Assembly: GCF_009761375.1 (NCBI RefSeq)
Contig: NZ_LEKM01000194.1
Location: 1-54,873, forward strand
Source of the DNA: Ursidibacter arcticus
Lineage (GTDB): Bacteria > Pseudomonadota > Gammaproteobacteria > Enterobacterales > Pasteurellaceae
Reading direction: 5' to 3'
DNA: 54,873 bases
Shown here: in pieces, positions 35,061 through 44,340 of the stretch
Numbering within the stretch: position 1 is the first letter of the stretch
Layout of the letters: each line of letters starts with the position of its first letter
Made by a program: the position numbers and the translations under genes
The notes under the pieces: generated by a model
Seen by the model: the letters and a program-made list of their open reading frames with translations, nothing else
Told to the model about the DNA's origin: nothing
Databases searched by the model: none

Positions 35061-35094
35061 ATTAATTATAATTTTGCTAAAAATTATAATTAAT
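35061..35094. repeat. Perfect AT-only inverted repeat after rnt
   Basis: ATTAATTATAATTTT (35061-35075) and its exact complement (35080-35094) are separated by GCTA. All 15 stem pairs are A-T. It lies 20 bases after the rnt stop in a 187-bp gap before mfd with no other feature. Confidence 0.75.
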
Positions 35095-35227
35095 ATCTCT
35101 ATGAAAATAAAAAGTGTTATGAATCATTTATTCGTAGCAGGTTTTACTGAAAGTACTAGGTGATTTATTTACTATAAATTGGTTATTAATACTAAAATTA
35201 CATCTTTTCACATCAATCAAACCGCTT

Positions 35228-38200
35228 ATGTCATTACTTCAATTTACCTTACCCAAAATAGACAGCACTCATCAAGATCACCAAACGTTAGGTAATCTTG
35301 TGGGGCATTCCGATACGCTTGCCATTGCCGAAGCGAGTCAGCAATTTAATGGCTTGAGTGTGGTTGTTACGCCCGATACTCGCACTGCATTGCGTTTAGA
35401 AAAAAGTTTATCGCAATTTACGCCATTGCCAGTGCAGCTTTTCCCTGATTGGGAAACGTTGCCTTATGATAATTTTTCGCCCCATCAAGATATTATTTCA
35501 GCTCGTCTTTCTGCACTTTTCCAATTACAACAAGGCAGAAAACAGATTTTATTGCTGCCGATAAGTACGTTATTGCAAAAGGTATGTCCGCCGAGTTATT
35601 TATCGAATAATGTGCTATTGATCAAAAAAGGAGATACGTTCTCAATAGATAAATTACGCTTACAACTTGAAAATGCGGGGTATCGAGCTGTCGAGCAAGT
35701 TTTAGAATATGGTGAATATGCTGTGCGTGGGGCGTTGCTTGATCTCTATCCTATGGGGGCAGAGCAACCTTATCGCTTAGATTTTTTTGATGATGAAATT
35801 GATTCAATTCGTACTTTTGATGTGGATAATCAACGCACTATTGCCGAGATTGCAGAAATCAATTTATTGCCTGCTCACGAATTTCCAACTGACAGTAAAG
35901 GCATTGAGTTTTTTCGTGGCCAATTTCGTGAGCAGTTTGGTGAAATTCGCCGAGAGCCAGAACATATTTATCAGCAAGTCAGTAAAGGCATTTTGAACGC
36001 TGGTATTGAGTATTGGCAGCCGCTCTTTTTTGAGCAAATGGCGAGTTTATTTGACTACTTGCTTGAAAATACGTTGTTCATCACTTTCAATGATATTCAA
36101 GCTAAGGCAGAGCAGTTTCATCGAGATACCGAACAGCGTTATGAAAGCCGTAGAGTTGATCCAATGCGTCCATTGCTTGCACCAAATAAGTTATGGTTTG
36201 CGATTGATGAAATAAATCAACAGCTTAAATGTTATCCACGCTTGAGTTTAACCAGCGAGAAAGTTAGAAAATCTGCGGCAAAACAGAATGCCAATTTACA
36301 ACCTTTGCCCGATATTGCGATTCAATCAAGCAGTAAAGAGCCTTTTGCTCAATTCCAGCAATTTTGCCAAAAGCTGACGGGGCAGATACTCTTTTCGGTA
36401 GAAACGGAAGGCAGACGGGAAACCTTATTAGAGCTACTTTCGCCACTGGGTATTAAACCTAAGCAAATCAAAAAGCTAGAGCAAGTATCAGATCCGTTTA
36501 ATTTGATGATCGGGAATTTAGATCAAGGGTTTATGATCGAACAAGCAAGCGGTGAGATTCTTGCAATCATTTGCGAAACGGATCTGCTTGGTGAAAAAGT
36601 TCAACAGAACCGTAGCCGAGAGAAGCAACGAAAAACCGTTAATCCCGATACTTTAATTCGTAATCTGGCAGAGCTGAAAATAGGGCAAGCCGTTGTACAT
36701 TTAGAAAATGGAGTTGGGCGTTATGCAGGGCTAACAACCTTAGATGCAGGCGGTATTAAAGCAGAATATTTAGTTTTAAATTATGCCAACGATGCCAAAT
36801 TATATGTGCCTGTTGCCTCATTACACCTGATTAGTCGTTATATTGGTGGGGCTGATGAAACTGCTCCTTTACATAAATTAGGTAGCGAAGCGTGGGCGAA
36901 AACACGTCAGAAAGCGGCGGAGAAAATTCGTGATGTCGCTGCCGAATTACTTGATGTGTATGCCAAACGTGAATCTCAAAAAGGCTTTGCATTTCAATAT
37001 GATAGAGAGGCTTTCCAGCAATTTAGTGCAACTTTCCCGTTTGAAGAAACTGAAGATCAGAAAATAGCGATCAATGCGGTAATTAGTGATATGTGTTTGC
37101 CTAAAGCAATGGATCGTCTTGTGTGCGGTGATGTTGGTTTCGGTAAAACAGAAGTAGCAATGCGGGCGACTTTTTTGGCAGTAATGAACCAAAAACAAGT
37201 TGCTATTCTTGCCCCAACTACGTTGTTAGCACAGCAACATTATGAAAATTTTAAAGATCGCTTTGCAAATCAGCCTGTTAATGTTGAAGTATTATCTCGT
37301 TTTAAAACAGCAAAAGAACAAAAAGAGATTTTAGAACGAACAGCCGAAGGTAAAGTCGATATTTTGGTTGGTACGCATAAGCTATTACAAGATGATGTGC
37401 AGTTCCGAGATTTAGGTTTGTTGGTGATTGATGAAGAGCATCGCTTTGGGGTTCGACAAAAAGAGCGAATTAAACAGCTAAGAGCGAATGTGGATATTTT
37501 AACGCTCACTGCGACACCTATCCCTAGAACCTTAAATATGGCACTAAATGGAATGCGTGATCTCTCTATCATTGCAAGCCCTCCAGCCCGCCGTTTGTCG
37601 ATTAAAACCTTTGTCAGACAAAGTGATGATCTGCTTATTCGAGAAGCTATTTTGCGTGAAATTCTGCGTGGCGGACAAGTTTATTATCTACATAATGATG
37701 TTGCGACTATCGAAAATACAGCTCAAAAATTATCAGAGCTTGTGCCTGAAGCCCGTATTGTGATTGGACACGGGCAAATACGAGAGCGTGATTTAGAGCG
37801 AGTAATGTCCGATTTCTATCATCAGCGTTTTAATTTGTTGGTTTGCTCAACCATTATTGAAACAGGGATTGATGTCCCAACAGCGAATACCATTATTATT
37901 GAACGAGCAGATAAGTTCGGACTTGCACAGTTACACCAATTGCGTGGACGTGTTGGGCGTTCTCATCATCAAGCTTATGCTTATATGCTCACGCCACACC
38001 CGAAAACATTAACCAAAGATGCACAGCAACGCTTGGAAGCAATGAGTAGTATTGATAATCTTGGGGCTGGTTTTGTGTTGGCGACCCACGATTTAGAAAT
38101 TCGTGGAGCAGGCGAATTACTCGGAAGTGAGCAGAGCGGACAGATTGAGTCTATCGGCTTTTCGCTCTATATGGATTTGCTTGAAAGTGCCGTAAAAGCC

Positions 38201-38689
38201 CTACAAGAAGGGCGTGAACCGACTTTAGATGAAATTACTCAACAACAAGTTGAGATCGAGCTACGAGTGCCTGCATTATTGCCTGATGATTATGTGCCTG
38301 ATGTTAATATGCGTTTGTCTTTCTATAAACGTATCGCAAGTTGTGAAAATGTGGAAGGACTAAAAGATCTTAAAATTGAATTGATCGATCGCTTTGGTTT
38401 ACTGCCAGATGCCACGAAAAACCTATTTCAAATCACACAATTACGTCATTTGGCGAAAGGGTTAGGGTTGAAAAAAGTTGATGCAGGCATTAGCGGTGGT
38501 TATTTAGAATTTAAACCAACGGCTCAACCTGATCCGATGAAGTTCTTAAAACTTATTCAATCAGATAAACAAACCTATAAATTTGATGGGCCACATAAGT
38601 TCCGTTTTAGTAAACCTATGGAAAATTCAGCAGAGAGATTAGCATTCGTTAGTAATTTGATTGAAGATCTTAGTCAAGATGAAATGTAG
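35228..38689 (+). CDS. mfd: Transcription-repair coupling factor Mfd
   Basis: Removes RNA polymerase stalled at DNA lesions and recruits UvrA for strand-specific repair. The 1153-residue protein has an N-terminal UvrB-like region (about 1-350), an RNA-polymerase-interaction domain (about 480-545, with GQAVVHLENGVGRYAGL), and RecG-like translocase motifs including GDVGFGKTEVAMR (Walker A), DEEHRFGVRQKE (Walker B), TATPIPRTLNMAL and QLRGRVGRSHHQAYAYM, and a C-terminal regulatory domain. Length matches E. coli Mfd (1148). It is monocistronic; no strong Shine-Dalgarno is visible. An uptake signal follows the stop. Confidence 0.97.
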   Translation: MSLLQFTLPKIDSTHQDHQTLGNLVGHSDTLAIAEASQQFNGLSVVVTPDTRTALRLEKSLSQFTPLPVQLFPDWETLPYDNFSPHQDIISARLSALFQLQQGRKQILLLPISTLLQKVCPPSYLSNNVLLIKKGDTFSIDKLRLQLENAGYRAVEQVLEYGEYAVRGALLDLYPMGAEQPYRLDFFDDEIDSIRTFDVDNQRTIAEIAEINLLPAHEFPTDSKGIEFFRGQFREQFGEIRREPEHIYQQVSKGILNAGIEYWQPLFFEQMASLFDYLLENTLFITFNDIQAKAEQFHRDTEQRYESRRVDPMRPLLAPNKLWFAIDEINQQLKCYPRLSLTSEKVRKSAAKQNANLQPLPDIAIQSSSKEPFAQFQQFCQKLTGQILFSVETEGRRETLLELLSPLGIKPKQIKKLEQVSDPFNLMIGNLDQGFMIEQASGEILAIICETDLLGEKVQQNRSREKQRKTVNPDTLIRNLAELKIGQAVVHLENGVGRYAGLTTLDAGGIKAEYLVLNYANDAKLYVPVASLHLISRYIGGADETAPLHKLGSEAWAKTRQKAAEKIRDVAAELLDVYAKRESQKGFAFQYDREAFQQFSATFPFEETEDQKIAINAVISDMCLPKAMDRLVCGDVGFGKTEVAMRATFLAVMNQKQVAILAPTTLLAQQHYENFKDRFANQPVNVEVLSRFKTAKEQKEILERTAEGKVDILVGTHKLLQDDVQFRDLGLLVIDEEHRFGVRQKERIKQLRANVDILTLTATPIPRTLNMALNGMRDLSIIASPPARRLSIKTFVRQSDDLLIREAILREILRGGQVYYLHNDVATIENTAQKLSELVPEARIVIGHGQIRERDLERVMSDFYHQRFNLLVCSTIIETGIDVPTANTIIIERADKFGLAQLHQLRGRVGRSHHQAYAYMLTPHPKTLTKDAQQRLEAMSSIDNLGAGFVLATHDLEIRGAGELLGSEQSGQIESIGFSLYMDLLESAVKALQEGREPTLDEITQQQVEIELRVPALLPDDYVPDVNMRLSFYKRIASCENVEGLKDLKIELIDRFGLLPDATKNLFQITQLRHLAKGLGLKKVDAGISGGYLEFKPTAQPDPMKFLKLIQSDKQTYKFDGPHKFRFSKPMENSAERLAFVSNLIEDLSQDEM

Positions 38690-38695
38690 TATAGG

Positions 38696-38730
38696 TTAAG
38701 CGGTTAGATTTTAGGAAAATTTTGCAAAAA
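38696..38730 (+). repeat. DNA uptake signal sequence after mfd
   Basis: TTAAGCGGTTAGATTTTAGG followed by AAAATTTTGCAAAAA, seven bases after the mfd stop. Confidence 0.75.
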
Positions 38731-38783
38731 TTCAGCAAAAAGCGTGAATTTTAGTCTAATAGAAAAGATTTTTAAAATTCCGT

Positions 38784-38811
38784 TTGACACAATCTAAGAA
38801 ATCGCTAAAAT
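38784..38811 (+). promoter_or_regulatory. Promoter of the tRNA-Gly/tRNA-Leu operon
   Basis: -35 TTGACA (38784-38789), 16-base spacer, -10 TAAAAT (38806-38811). Transcription should start near 38818, giving a leader of about 33 nt before tRNA-Gly. Confidence 0.8.
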
Positions 38812-38823
38812 GCACCACATCGA

Positions 38824-38850
38824 AACGCTACTGAAATGTAGCGTTTTTTT
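38824..38850 (+). terminator. Terminator-like hairpin in the tRNA leader
   Basis: AACGCTAC (38824-38831) pairs with GTAGCGTT (38838-38845), followed by an unbroken T run to 38850, the base before tRNA-Gly. It has the full form of an intrinsic terminator but sits downstream of the only good promoter and upstream of the tRNAs. Confidence 0.75.
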
Positions 38851-38926
<76 letters not shown>

Positions 38927-38940
38927 TTTTAAAGCGTTGT

Positions 38941-39027
38941 GCCCGAGTGGCGGAATCGGTAGACGCAAGGGATTTAAAATCCCTCGCCTTTCGGGGCGTG
39001 CCAGTTCAAGTCTGGCCTCGGGCACCA
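38941..39027 (+). tRNA. tRNA-Leu (UAA)
   Basis: GCCCGAGTGGCGGAATCGGT opens the gene; anticodon loop TTTAAAA gives TAA; a long variable arm (CGCCTTTCGGGGCG) is typical of class II tRNA-Leu; encoded CCA at 39025-39027. 14 bases after tRNA-Gly. In E. coli the equivalent operon is Gly-Cys-Leu (glyW-cysT-leuZ); the Cys tRNA is absent here. Confidence 0.97.
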
Positions 39028-39066
39028 TTTAAAATTCAAACAATTTCAAAAAACAATTCTAATGCA

Positions 39067-39120
39067 GAATATAACCTTACTAAAGTTAAGGTCGCAATTT
39101 CTAGTTTCGTTTCTATGCCA
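39067..39120 (+). pseudogene. Decayed copy of the 3' two-thirds of tRNA-Gly
   Basis: The segment AACCTTACTAAAGTTAAGGT ... CGCAATTTCTAGTTTCGTTTC ... CCA aligns almost without gaps to tRNA-Gly from its anticodon stem to its CCA (ACCTTGCCAAGGTCG... CGCGAGTTCGAGCCTCGTTTC ... CCA), with about 70% identity over 40 bases. The anticodon position reads ACT, stems are broken and the 5' part is mostly missing. It is 40 bases after tRNA-Leu and is not a functional tRNA. Confidence 0.65.
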
Positions 39121-39376
39121 TTCTGTTTAAATTCCTCCTCCAGTATTTTATCAAAAAGGATTAGGGAGAAGCCATATTTTCACTAACGCTATACCTCTCT
39201 AGAAATGGATTATAAAATAAAAGATAAGAGAGATTTGCAAGGAAATAATAAAATGAAAAGGAGCAATTAAATGGAAAATTTTTTAACTCTCATAAACACT
39301 TGGTATTAATCAAAATGTGATGGCGTTTGGAACACCCTTATGGATTCTCTTTAGATAATCTAGGATAGTGTATAAA
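39121..39376. other. Intergenic stretch with a tiny ORF, possible gene remnant
   Basis: 256 bases with no full gene. AAAAGGAG precedes the ATG at 39271, which opens 12 codons (MENFLTLINTWY, stop at 39307-39309). Shifting frame near 39299 extends the reading as GINQNVMAFGTPLWILFR to a stop near 39350, which looks like the start of a membrane protein that has been frameshifted and truncated. Nothing else is evident. Confidence 0.35.
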
Positions 39377-39433
39377 AGGTGTAATGGACAAAATAGTTTT
39401 TGGTAGAACAGTAACAAATTTGTCTATTACACC
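39377..39433. repeat. Dispersed palindromic repeat, copy E
   Basis: AGGTGTAATGGACAAAATAG begins at 39377; the other end TTTGTCTATTACACC (39419-39433) is its inverse with one G-T pair. The interior ACAAATTTG matches copy D. It lies 8 bases beyond the grcA stop and could end grcA transcription. Confidence 0.85.
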
Positions 39434-39441
39434 AATATAAA

Positions 39442-39825
39442 TTATAAACTTTCGGTGAAAGTACGAGTGATTACATCACGTTGTTGTTCTGGAGTTAATG
39501 AGTTGAAACGAACTGCGTAGCCAGAAACACGAATAGTTAATTGTGGATATTTTTCAGGATTTTTAACCGCATCTTCTAATGTTTCACGACGTAATACGTT
39601 TACGTTTAAGTGCTGACCACCTTCTACTTTGATAGTTGGTGCTACGTTTACTGGTACTTCACGATATGCGATTTGACCTAATTCGCTGATTGCAACGATT
39701 TGGTCTTCTTTGAAATCACCTTTAGCAACTAAGCAACGAGCTTCATTTTTTTCTTCGTCTAATAACCAGAAAGAGTTTAATAAGTTGCTGTTTGCAGATT
39801 CGGTAATTTGTACACCTTTGATCAT
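39442..39825 (-). CDS. grcA: GrcA, autonomous glycyl radical cofactor
   Basis: Small spare C-terminal domain of pyruvate formate-lyase (YfiD) that restores activity when PFL has been cleaved at its glycyl radical by oxygen. The 127-residue protein ends in the glycyl-radical motif RVSGYAVRF (Gly102) and has [26 protein letters not shown]. The family usually binds pyruvate formate-lyase activase. It is divergent from ung, the arrangement seen in H. influenzae and E. coli. Anaerobic induction is expected but no exact FNR site is visible. Confidence 0.95.
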   Translation of the reverse strand: MIKGVQITESANSNLLNSFWLLDEEKNEARCLVAKGDFKEDQIVAISELGQIAYREVPVNVAPTIKVEGGQHLNVNVLRRETLEDAVKNPEKYPQLTIRVSGYAVRFNSLTPEQQRDVITRTFTESL

Positions 39826-40039
39826 TTGAGACTCCTAATCTAAATTAAATAATGTGTTGAACAATGAAACTATAAAAAAATTTGAATATTTCAAAAAATT
39901 TTGATTATTCTAACCGCTATTCAACAAAAAGCGAGAAATTTTTGTCTATTTTTTGATAAAATTGGCTTTATAGCTCAAATAACAAGCACATTTTAACAAC
40001 TAAAATTGATTATTAACTATTCATTAACAAGGAATAATA

Positions 40040-40723
40040 ATGAAAACGTGGAAAGAAGCCATTGGCGAAGAAAAAGAACAAGATTACTTTCAGCATATTT
40101 TACAGTACATCTATCAAGAACGAGCGACAGGAAAGGTAATTTATCCCCCGCAAAATGAAGTTTTTAGTGCTTTCGCTTTAACTGAATTTTCAGATGTTAA
40201 GGTCGTGATTTTAGGACAAGACCCTTATCACAATGTAAATCAAGCACACGGGCTCTCTTTTTCGGTCAAACCTGGTGTTGTTCCTCCTCCATCACTCGTC
40301 AATATATATAAAGAGTTAGCACAAGATGTTGATTTCCAGATTCCTAAACACGGTTATTTAGTCGATTGGGCAAAACAAGGCGTGCTATTGTTGAACACCG
40401 TATTAACCGTAGAACACGGAAAAGCACATTCCCACGCAAATATCGGCTGGGAACGTTTTACCGATAAAGTTATTGAACAATTAAATCAACATAGAGAGCA
40501 TCTTGTTTTCTTACTTTGGGGAAGTCACGCACAGAAAAAAGGGCAATTTATCGATCGCTCCCGCCATTGTGTACTTACTGCACCACACCCATCGCCATTA
40601 TCTGCTCATCGTGGTTTTTTAGGCTGCAAACATTTCTCTCAAACTAATCACTATTTACACCAACAGGGATTAACAGCAATAGATTGGCAATTACCATTGG
40701 TGATAAGCGGTGAGATAAGTTAG
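40040..40723 (+). CDS. ung: Uracil-DNA glycosylase
   Basis: Removes uracil from DNA to start base-excision repair. The 227-residue family-1 enzyme has the catalytic loop [10 protein letters not shown] (Asp61, His64), the uracil-pocket [37 protein letters not shown] and the DNA-intercalation loop [24 protein letters not shown] precedes the ATG. It is followed by an uptake signal and a terminator, and converges with bioB. Confidence 0.97.
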   Translation: MKTWKEAIGEEKEQDYFQHILQYIYQERATGKVIYPPQNEVFSAFALTEFSDVKVVILGQDPYHNVNQAHGLSFSVKPGVVPPPSLVNIYKELAQDVDFQIPKHGYLVDWAKQGVLLLNTVLTVEHGKAHSHANIGWERFTDKVIEQLNQHREHLVFLLWGSHAQKKGQFIDRSRHCVLTAPHPSPLSAHRGFLGCKHFSQTNHYLHQQGLTAIDWQLPLVISGEIS

Positions 40724-40736
40724 ATTTTTTGCAAAT
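40703..40736 (+). repeat. DNA uptake signal sequence at the ung 3' end
   Basis: ATAAGCGGTGAGATAAGTTA followed by GATTTTTTGCAAA, overlapping the last codons of ung. Confidence 0.75.
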
Positions 40737-40748
40737 TCATATTATATG

Positions 40749-40772
40749 AAATGCCACTTCTGGGTGGCATTT
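40749..40772. terminator. Hairpin between ung and bioB
   Basis: AAATGCCA (40749-40756) pairs with TGGCATTT (40765-40772) between two convergent genes. Confidence 0.75.
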
Positions 40773-40780
40773 ACTAAGTA

Positions 40781-41785
40781 TTAGGCTACTTGATAGTTTA
40801 ATGGGTAGAGATCCAACTTATCCATTAATTGCCTATCGTGATCTTCTTCAGGATTTTCGGTAGTGAGTAGTTTATCACCATAGAAAATGGAATTTGCTCC
40901 TGCCATAAAGCAGAGAGCTTGCATTGCCTCTGGCATATTACCACGCCCAGCAGATAAACGGACATAGCTTGTTGGCATTGTGATTCGAGCAACTGCAATA
41001 GTGCGAACAAATTCAGTCCAATCAAGATCTTCCGCTTCTGCTAGCGGGGTACCTTCAACTTTAACCAGTTGATTGATCGGAACACTTTCAGGTTGTGGAT
41101 CTAGATTTGCAAGACTTGCGATTAACCCTGCTCGCTCTGGGCGAGTTTCATTCATTCCCACAATACCACCACAGCAGACTTTTAAGCCTGCATTGCGTAC
41201 TTTGCCTAATGTATCCATTCGATCATCGTGGCTACGAGTATGAATCACTTTATGGTAGCGTTCAGGATCGGTATCTAAATTATGGTTGTAGTAATCTAAT
41301 CCTGCATTTTTGAGATCTTCTGCCATTCCATCTTCTAACATACCAAAAGTACCACAAGTTTCTAAGCCAAGATCTTTGACTGCCGAAATGATCTTAGATA
41401 CCGTATCAATATCTTTTGGTTTTGGACCTCGCCACGCAGCCCCCATACAAAAACGGCTTGCCCCACGAGCTTTTGCTATTTTGGCTTTTTCTAAAATTTC
41501 TTCAACTTCAAGCATTGTTTGGCGTTCTAGCCCTGTATCATAGCGGGCAGATTGTGGACAATATTCGCAATCTTCAGGGCAACCACCTGTTTTAATTGAG
41601 AGTAAAGTTGAGAGCTGAATTTCTTGCGGATTAAAATGCTCGCGATGAACTTGAGCTGCTTTAAAAACTAGCTCCATAAACGGCATTTCAAATAACTCTT
41701 CGACTTGGCATTTACGCCAGTATTGTGCTGTTGGATGTGGCGTTAATTCACTTTTCGCTTTTAAACGAAGATTGAAAGTAGTCAT
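40781..41785 (-). CDS. bioB: Biotin synthase
   Basis: Radical-SAM enzyme that inserts sulfur into dethiobiotin to make biotin. The 334-residue protein has the radical-SAM cluster motif CPEDCEYC (C69, C73, C76) and the conserved [38 protein letters not shown], and [11 protein letters not shown] segments. The other bio genes are not in the window. AAGGATC precedes the ATG; no BirA operator is evident. It lies downstream of rluB, separated by a terminator. Confidence 0.97.
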   Translation of the reverse strand: MTTFNLRLKAKSELTPHPTAQYWRKCQVEELFEMPFMELVFKAAQVHREHFNPQEIQLSTLLSIKTGGCPEDCEYCPQSARYDTGLERQTMLEVEEILEKAKIAKARGASRFCMGAAWRGPKPKDIDTVSKIISAVKDLGLETCGTFGMLEDGMAEDLKNAGLDYYNHNLDTDPERYHKVIHTRSHDDRMDTLGKVRNAGLKVCCGGIVGMNETRPERAGLIASLANLDPQPESVPINQLVKVEGTPLAEAEDLDWTEFVRTIAVARITMPTSYVRLSAGRGNMPEAMQALCFMAGANSIFYGDKLLTTENPEEDHDRQLMDKLDLYPLNYQVA

Positions 41786-41796
41786 TGATGATCCTT

Positions 41797-41832
41797 AAAA
41801 AATAGCTAGGCAAAAATACCTAGCACTATTTT
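41797..41832 (-). terminator. Intrinsic terminator after rluB
   Basis: GCTAGG (41805-41810) pairs with CCTAGC (41819-41824); on the minus strand it is followed by TATTTTTT. Confidence 0.8.
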
Positions 41833-41833
41833 A

Positions 41834-42844
41834 TTAGTTTTTACGGTATTTAGTATGCTGTTTTACCGCTTTTCTGATCTGTCTTGCACTGGTACGACGA
41901 CGGTTTTTGGTGACATCAACTTTTGTTTCTGTTTCGGCAGATAATCCGACTAATTCTCGTAGATAGTTTACCTGCTCTAATCCCATTTCTTCCCAGCCAC
42001 CGCGAGGTAAGCTTTTTTCAAGTTTAATGTTGCCGTAGCGGATACGAATTAAACGACTTACTTGAATGCCTTGAGATTCCCATAAACGGCGGACTTCACG
42101 ATTACGACCTTCGGTTAAGGTAACATCAAACCATTGGTTAAGTCCTGTTCCACCGACAACTTTAATTTGTTTGAAACTTGCTGGACCATCTTCCAGTTGA
42201 ACACCTTTGCGTAAGCGTTGTAGCATTGCATCATCAACTTCCCCAAAAACGCGTACTGAATATTCACGTTCAACTTCACGACTTGGGTGCATTAAGCGGT
42301 TGGCTAATTCACCATCGGTCGTAAATAATAGTAAGCCCGATGTATTGATATCTAAACGTCCGACAGCAATCCAACGAGAGCCACTAATGCGTGGTAATCG
42401 ATCAAATACCGTTGCTCTACCTTCAGGATCAGAGCGAGTACAAAGTTCTCCCTCTGGTTTGTAGTACATCAATACTCGACAAATTTCTTTCTGTGTTGGG
42501 ATTAGATTAACTAAATGCCCGTCAATACGAATTTTGGTACTTGAGCTGACTTGAACTCGGTCGCCTAAGGTTGCAATTTTGCCATCAACACTGACTCGTC
42601 CTGCCGCAATCACTTCTTCAATTTCACGGCGAGACCCTTGACCCGCTCTAGCTAATACTTTTTGTAATTTCTCTCCAGAAACTTTGGTTGTTTTCGCTAC
42701 ATTTACTTCATTGATAGCGGTGGGTTTTTCAACTTTTTTTGCAAGCTTTGGACGTGCAACTCCTTGGCGACTTGAGCTTGAGTTTTGTGTATTTTTTGTA
42801 GAATCTGACCGCTTAGGGCTGTTTGATTTACGAAATGTTGTCAT
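41834..42844 (-). CDS. rluB: 23S rRNA pseudouridine synthase RluB
   Basis: Modifies uridine 2605 of 23S rRNA to pseudouridine. The 336-residue protein has a Lys/Ser-rich N-terminal extension (1-55), an S4 RNA-binding domain ([22 protein letters not shown], about 56-115), and the RsuA-family catalytic domain with the active-site Asp in [21 protein letters not shown] and the [18 protein letters not shown] segment. E. coli RluB is 291 residues; the extra length is the basic terminal tails. It follows yciO closely, as in E. coli. Confidence 0.93.
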   Translation of the reverse strand: MTTFRKSNSPKRSDSTKNTQNSSSSRQGVARPKLAKKVEKPTAINEVNVAKTTKVSGEKLQKVLARAGQGSRREIEEVIAAGRVSVDGKIATLGDRVQVSSSTKIRIDGHLVNLIPTQKEICRVLMYYKPEGELCTRSDPEGRATVFDRLPRISGSRWIAVGRLDINTSGLLLFTTDGELANRLMHPSREVEREYSVRVFGEVDDAMLQRLRKGVQLEDGPASFKQIKVVGGTGLNQWFDVTLTEGRNREVRRLWESQGIQVSRLIRIRYGNIKLEKSLPRGGWEEMGLEQVNYLRELVGLSAETETKVDVTKNRRRTSARQIRKAVKQHTKYRKN

Positions 42845-42900
42845 TTTTGTTCCTTATTGTCGCTTTCACAAGCGTCGATTATTTGGGTTAAATTAGGAAA

Positions 42901-43518
42901 TTAGTTAAATGGAGTCGGATCACCTGAACCAACTCGAATAATTTCAGGGCTATCTTGGGTTAAGTCAATCACAGTTGTCGGATCTTGGCCTAAATAACCA
43001 CCGTGAATAATTAAATCTACTTGATGTTCAAGATAATCTCGAATTACATCAGGATCTGACTGTGTAATCTCTTCATCGGGAAGCATTAATGAGCAAGAGA
43101 GAATGGGTTCTCCCAGTGCAGAAATTAACGCTAAGGCAATCGCATTATCAGGTACTCTAATACCGATAGTTTTTCGTTTCGTCAGTAAACGGCGTGGCAC
43201 ATCTTTCGTTGCAGGCAAAATAAAAGTGTAAGGGTTTGGCACATTATTTTTGATTAAGCGATAAGATTGGTTTGTTACCAAAGCATAAGTCGAAAGTTCT
43301 GATAAATCACTACATACTAAAGTAAAATTATGATTCTCAGGTAGTTTACGAATCGCCACAATTTTATCCATTGCGTGCTTTTCACCTAATCCACAACCAA
43401 GAGCATAGCCAGAATCTGTTGGGTAAACAATTACACCGCCTTTTTTGATAATTTCAACCGCTTGGTTAATCAAGCGAGATTGGGGATTATCTGGATGAAT
43501 ATAAAAAAATTGACTCAT
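42901..43518 (-). CDS. yciO: YciO, YrdC/Sua5 family protein
   Basis: Member of the YrdC/Sua5 family of 205 residues. It shows KGGVIVYPTDSGYALGC near residue 27, IRKLPENHNFTLVC, IPDNPYTFILPAT-like and IGIRVPDN motifs, and the C-terminal TTVIDLTQDSPEIIRVGSGD. YrdC and Sua5 make threonylcarbamoyl-AMP for tRNA t6A; YciO is the shorter paralogue, and its role is less settled. It is upstream of rluB by 56 bases, the same pair as in E. coli. Confidence 0.9.
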   Translation of the reverse strand: MSQFFYIHPDNPQSRLINQAVEIIKKGGVIVYPTDSGYALGCGLGEKHAMDKIVAIRKLPENHNFTLVCSDLSELSTYALVTNQSYRLIKNNVPNPYTFILPATKDVPRRLLTKRKTIGIRVPDNAIALALISALGEPILSCSLMLPDEEITQSDPDVIRDYLEHQVDLIIHGGYLGQDPTTVIDLTQDSPEIIRVGSGDPTPFN

Positions 43519-43618
43519 TATATTGCCCTTTGACTTCTGTATAAAACGAAAGTAGCAATTATACGCTGTTTAGCTTTTGAGAGGTAGGATTTATCAGAAT
43601 TGTGTGGAATTTATAAGA

Positions 43619-43643
43619 AAATAGCACCACGAAGGTGCTATTT
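43619..43643. terminator. Hairpin after dps
   Basis: AAATAGCACC (43619-43628) pairs with GGTGCTATTT (43634-43643). It lies beyond the dps stop and before yciO on the minus strand. Confidence 0.75.
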
Positions 43644-43670
43644 TTAGTGTATCTCTGAATTACTAAGCTA

Positions 43671-44156
43671 TTATTGTTGGCAAACACCACAAGTTGCAGC
43701 AGCAGAGAACATCCAAACAAGTTTTTCTTGTTCTTTAATGTAGTCGCTCATTTGTGATGCTGTACCTTCATCATCTAACTCATTTGCAAAATTTAAAATT
43801 TCACGTTGTTGTTTTAATAACGTTTTTAAGCCTTCAACTGTACCAGTTAAGCATTGTTGTGCAGAGCTAATACCAATATGCTCTTCAATTTGCGATTCTT
43901 TTAAGTATTGGCTGAATGCGTTAGCTGGAACGTGACCTAAAGTTAAGATACGTTCTGCAATTTCATCTACTTTTACTACTAAATCATCATAGATTTCTTC
44001 AAATTTAGCGTGTAATTCAAAGAAACTAACACCTTTGATGTTCCAGTGGTAACCACGCACGTTTGTGTAAAATACTTGGTAGCTTGCTAATAATTTATTA
44101 AGTTCTGCTGCTAATTTTTCAGATGATGCAACATTTAAACCGATTGAATTTGTCAT
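43671..44156 (-). CDS. dps: Dps-family DNA-binding ferritin
   Basis: Twelve-subunit iron-storage protein that oxidises ferrous iron with hydrogen peroxide and protects DNA under stress. The 161-residue helical protein shows the inter-subunit ferroxidase residues in YHWNIKGVSFFELHAKFEEIYDDL (His, His, Asp, Glu pattern) and KVDEIAERILTLG. It lacks a long basic N-terminal tail (MTNSIGLNV only), so DNA binding may be weak. The C-terminus ends in CGVCQQ. Monocistronic. Confidence 0.93.
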   Translation of the reverse strand: MTNSIGLNVASSEKLAAELNKLLASYQVFYTNVRGYHWNIKGVSFFELHAKFEEIYDDLVVKVDEIAERILTLGHVPANAFSQYLKESQIEEHIGISSAQQCLTGTVEGLKTLLKQQREILNFANELDDEGTASQMSDYIKEQEKLVWMFSAAATCGVCQQ

Positions 44157-44340
44157 TACTTTTCTCCTATATGTGTAACTGAATTATTTCAACGAGACAA
44201 AGTATAAATAAAAAAATCTGCCCTGTGAAATGAATATAATTTATCCATCAAATAGAAAATACCTATCAAATAAATAAGATTGATTTGCATTGACTATTTT
44301 GATTGAGAATTTTTCTTATTTACTTTTGTGGAATTAAGGG

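Noticed and set aside
35041-35163. A 40-codon frame starting right after the rnt stop
   Set aside because: It runs through the AT-only palindrome, has poor codon pattern (mostly Ile/Lys/Leu from AT-rich DNA) and no Shine-Dalgarno.
39881-39895. TTTGAATATTTCAAA upstream of grcA as an FNR site
   Set aside because: The TTGA and TCAA halves are one base too close for the FNR consensus, and the region is very AT-rich.
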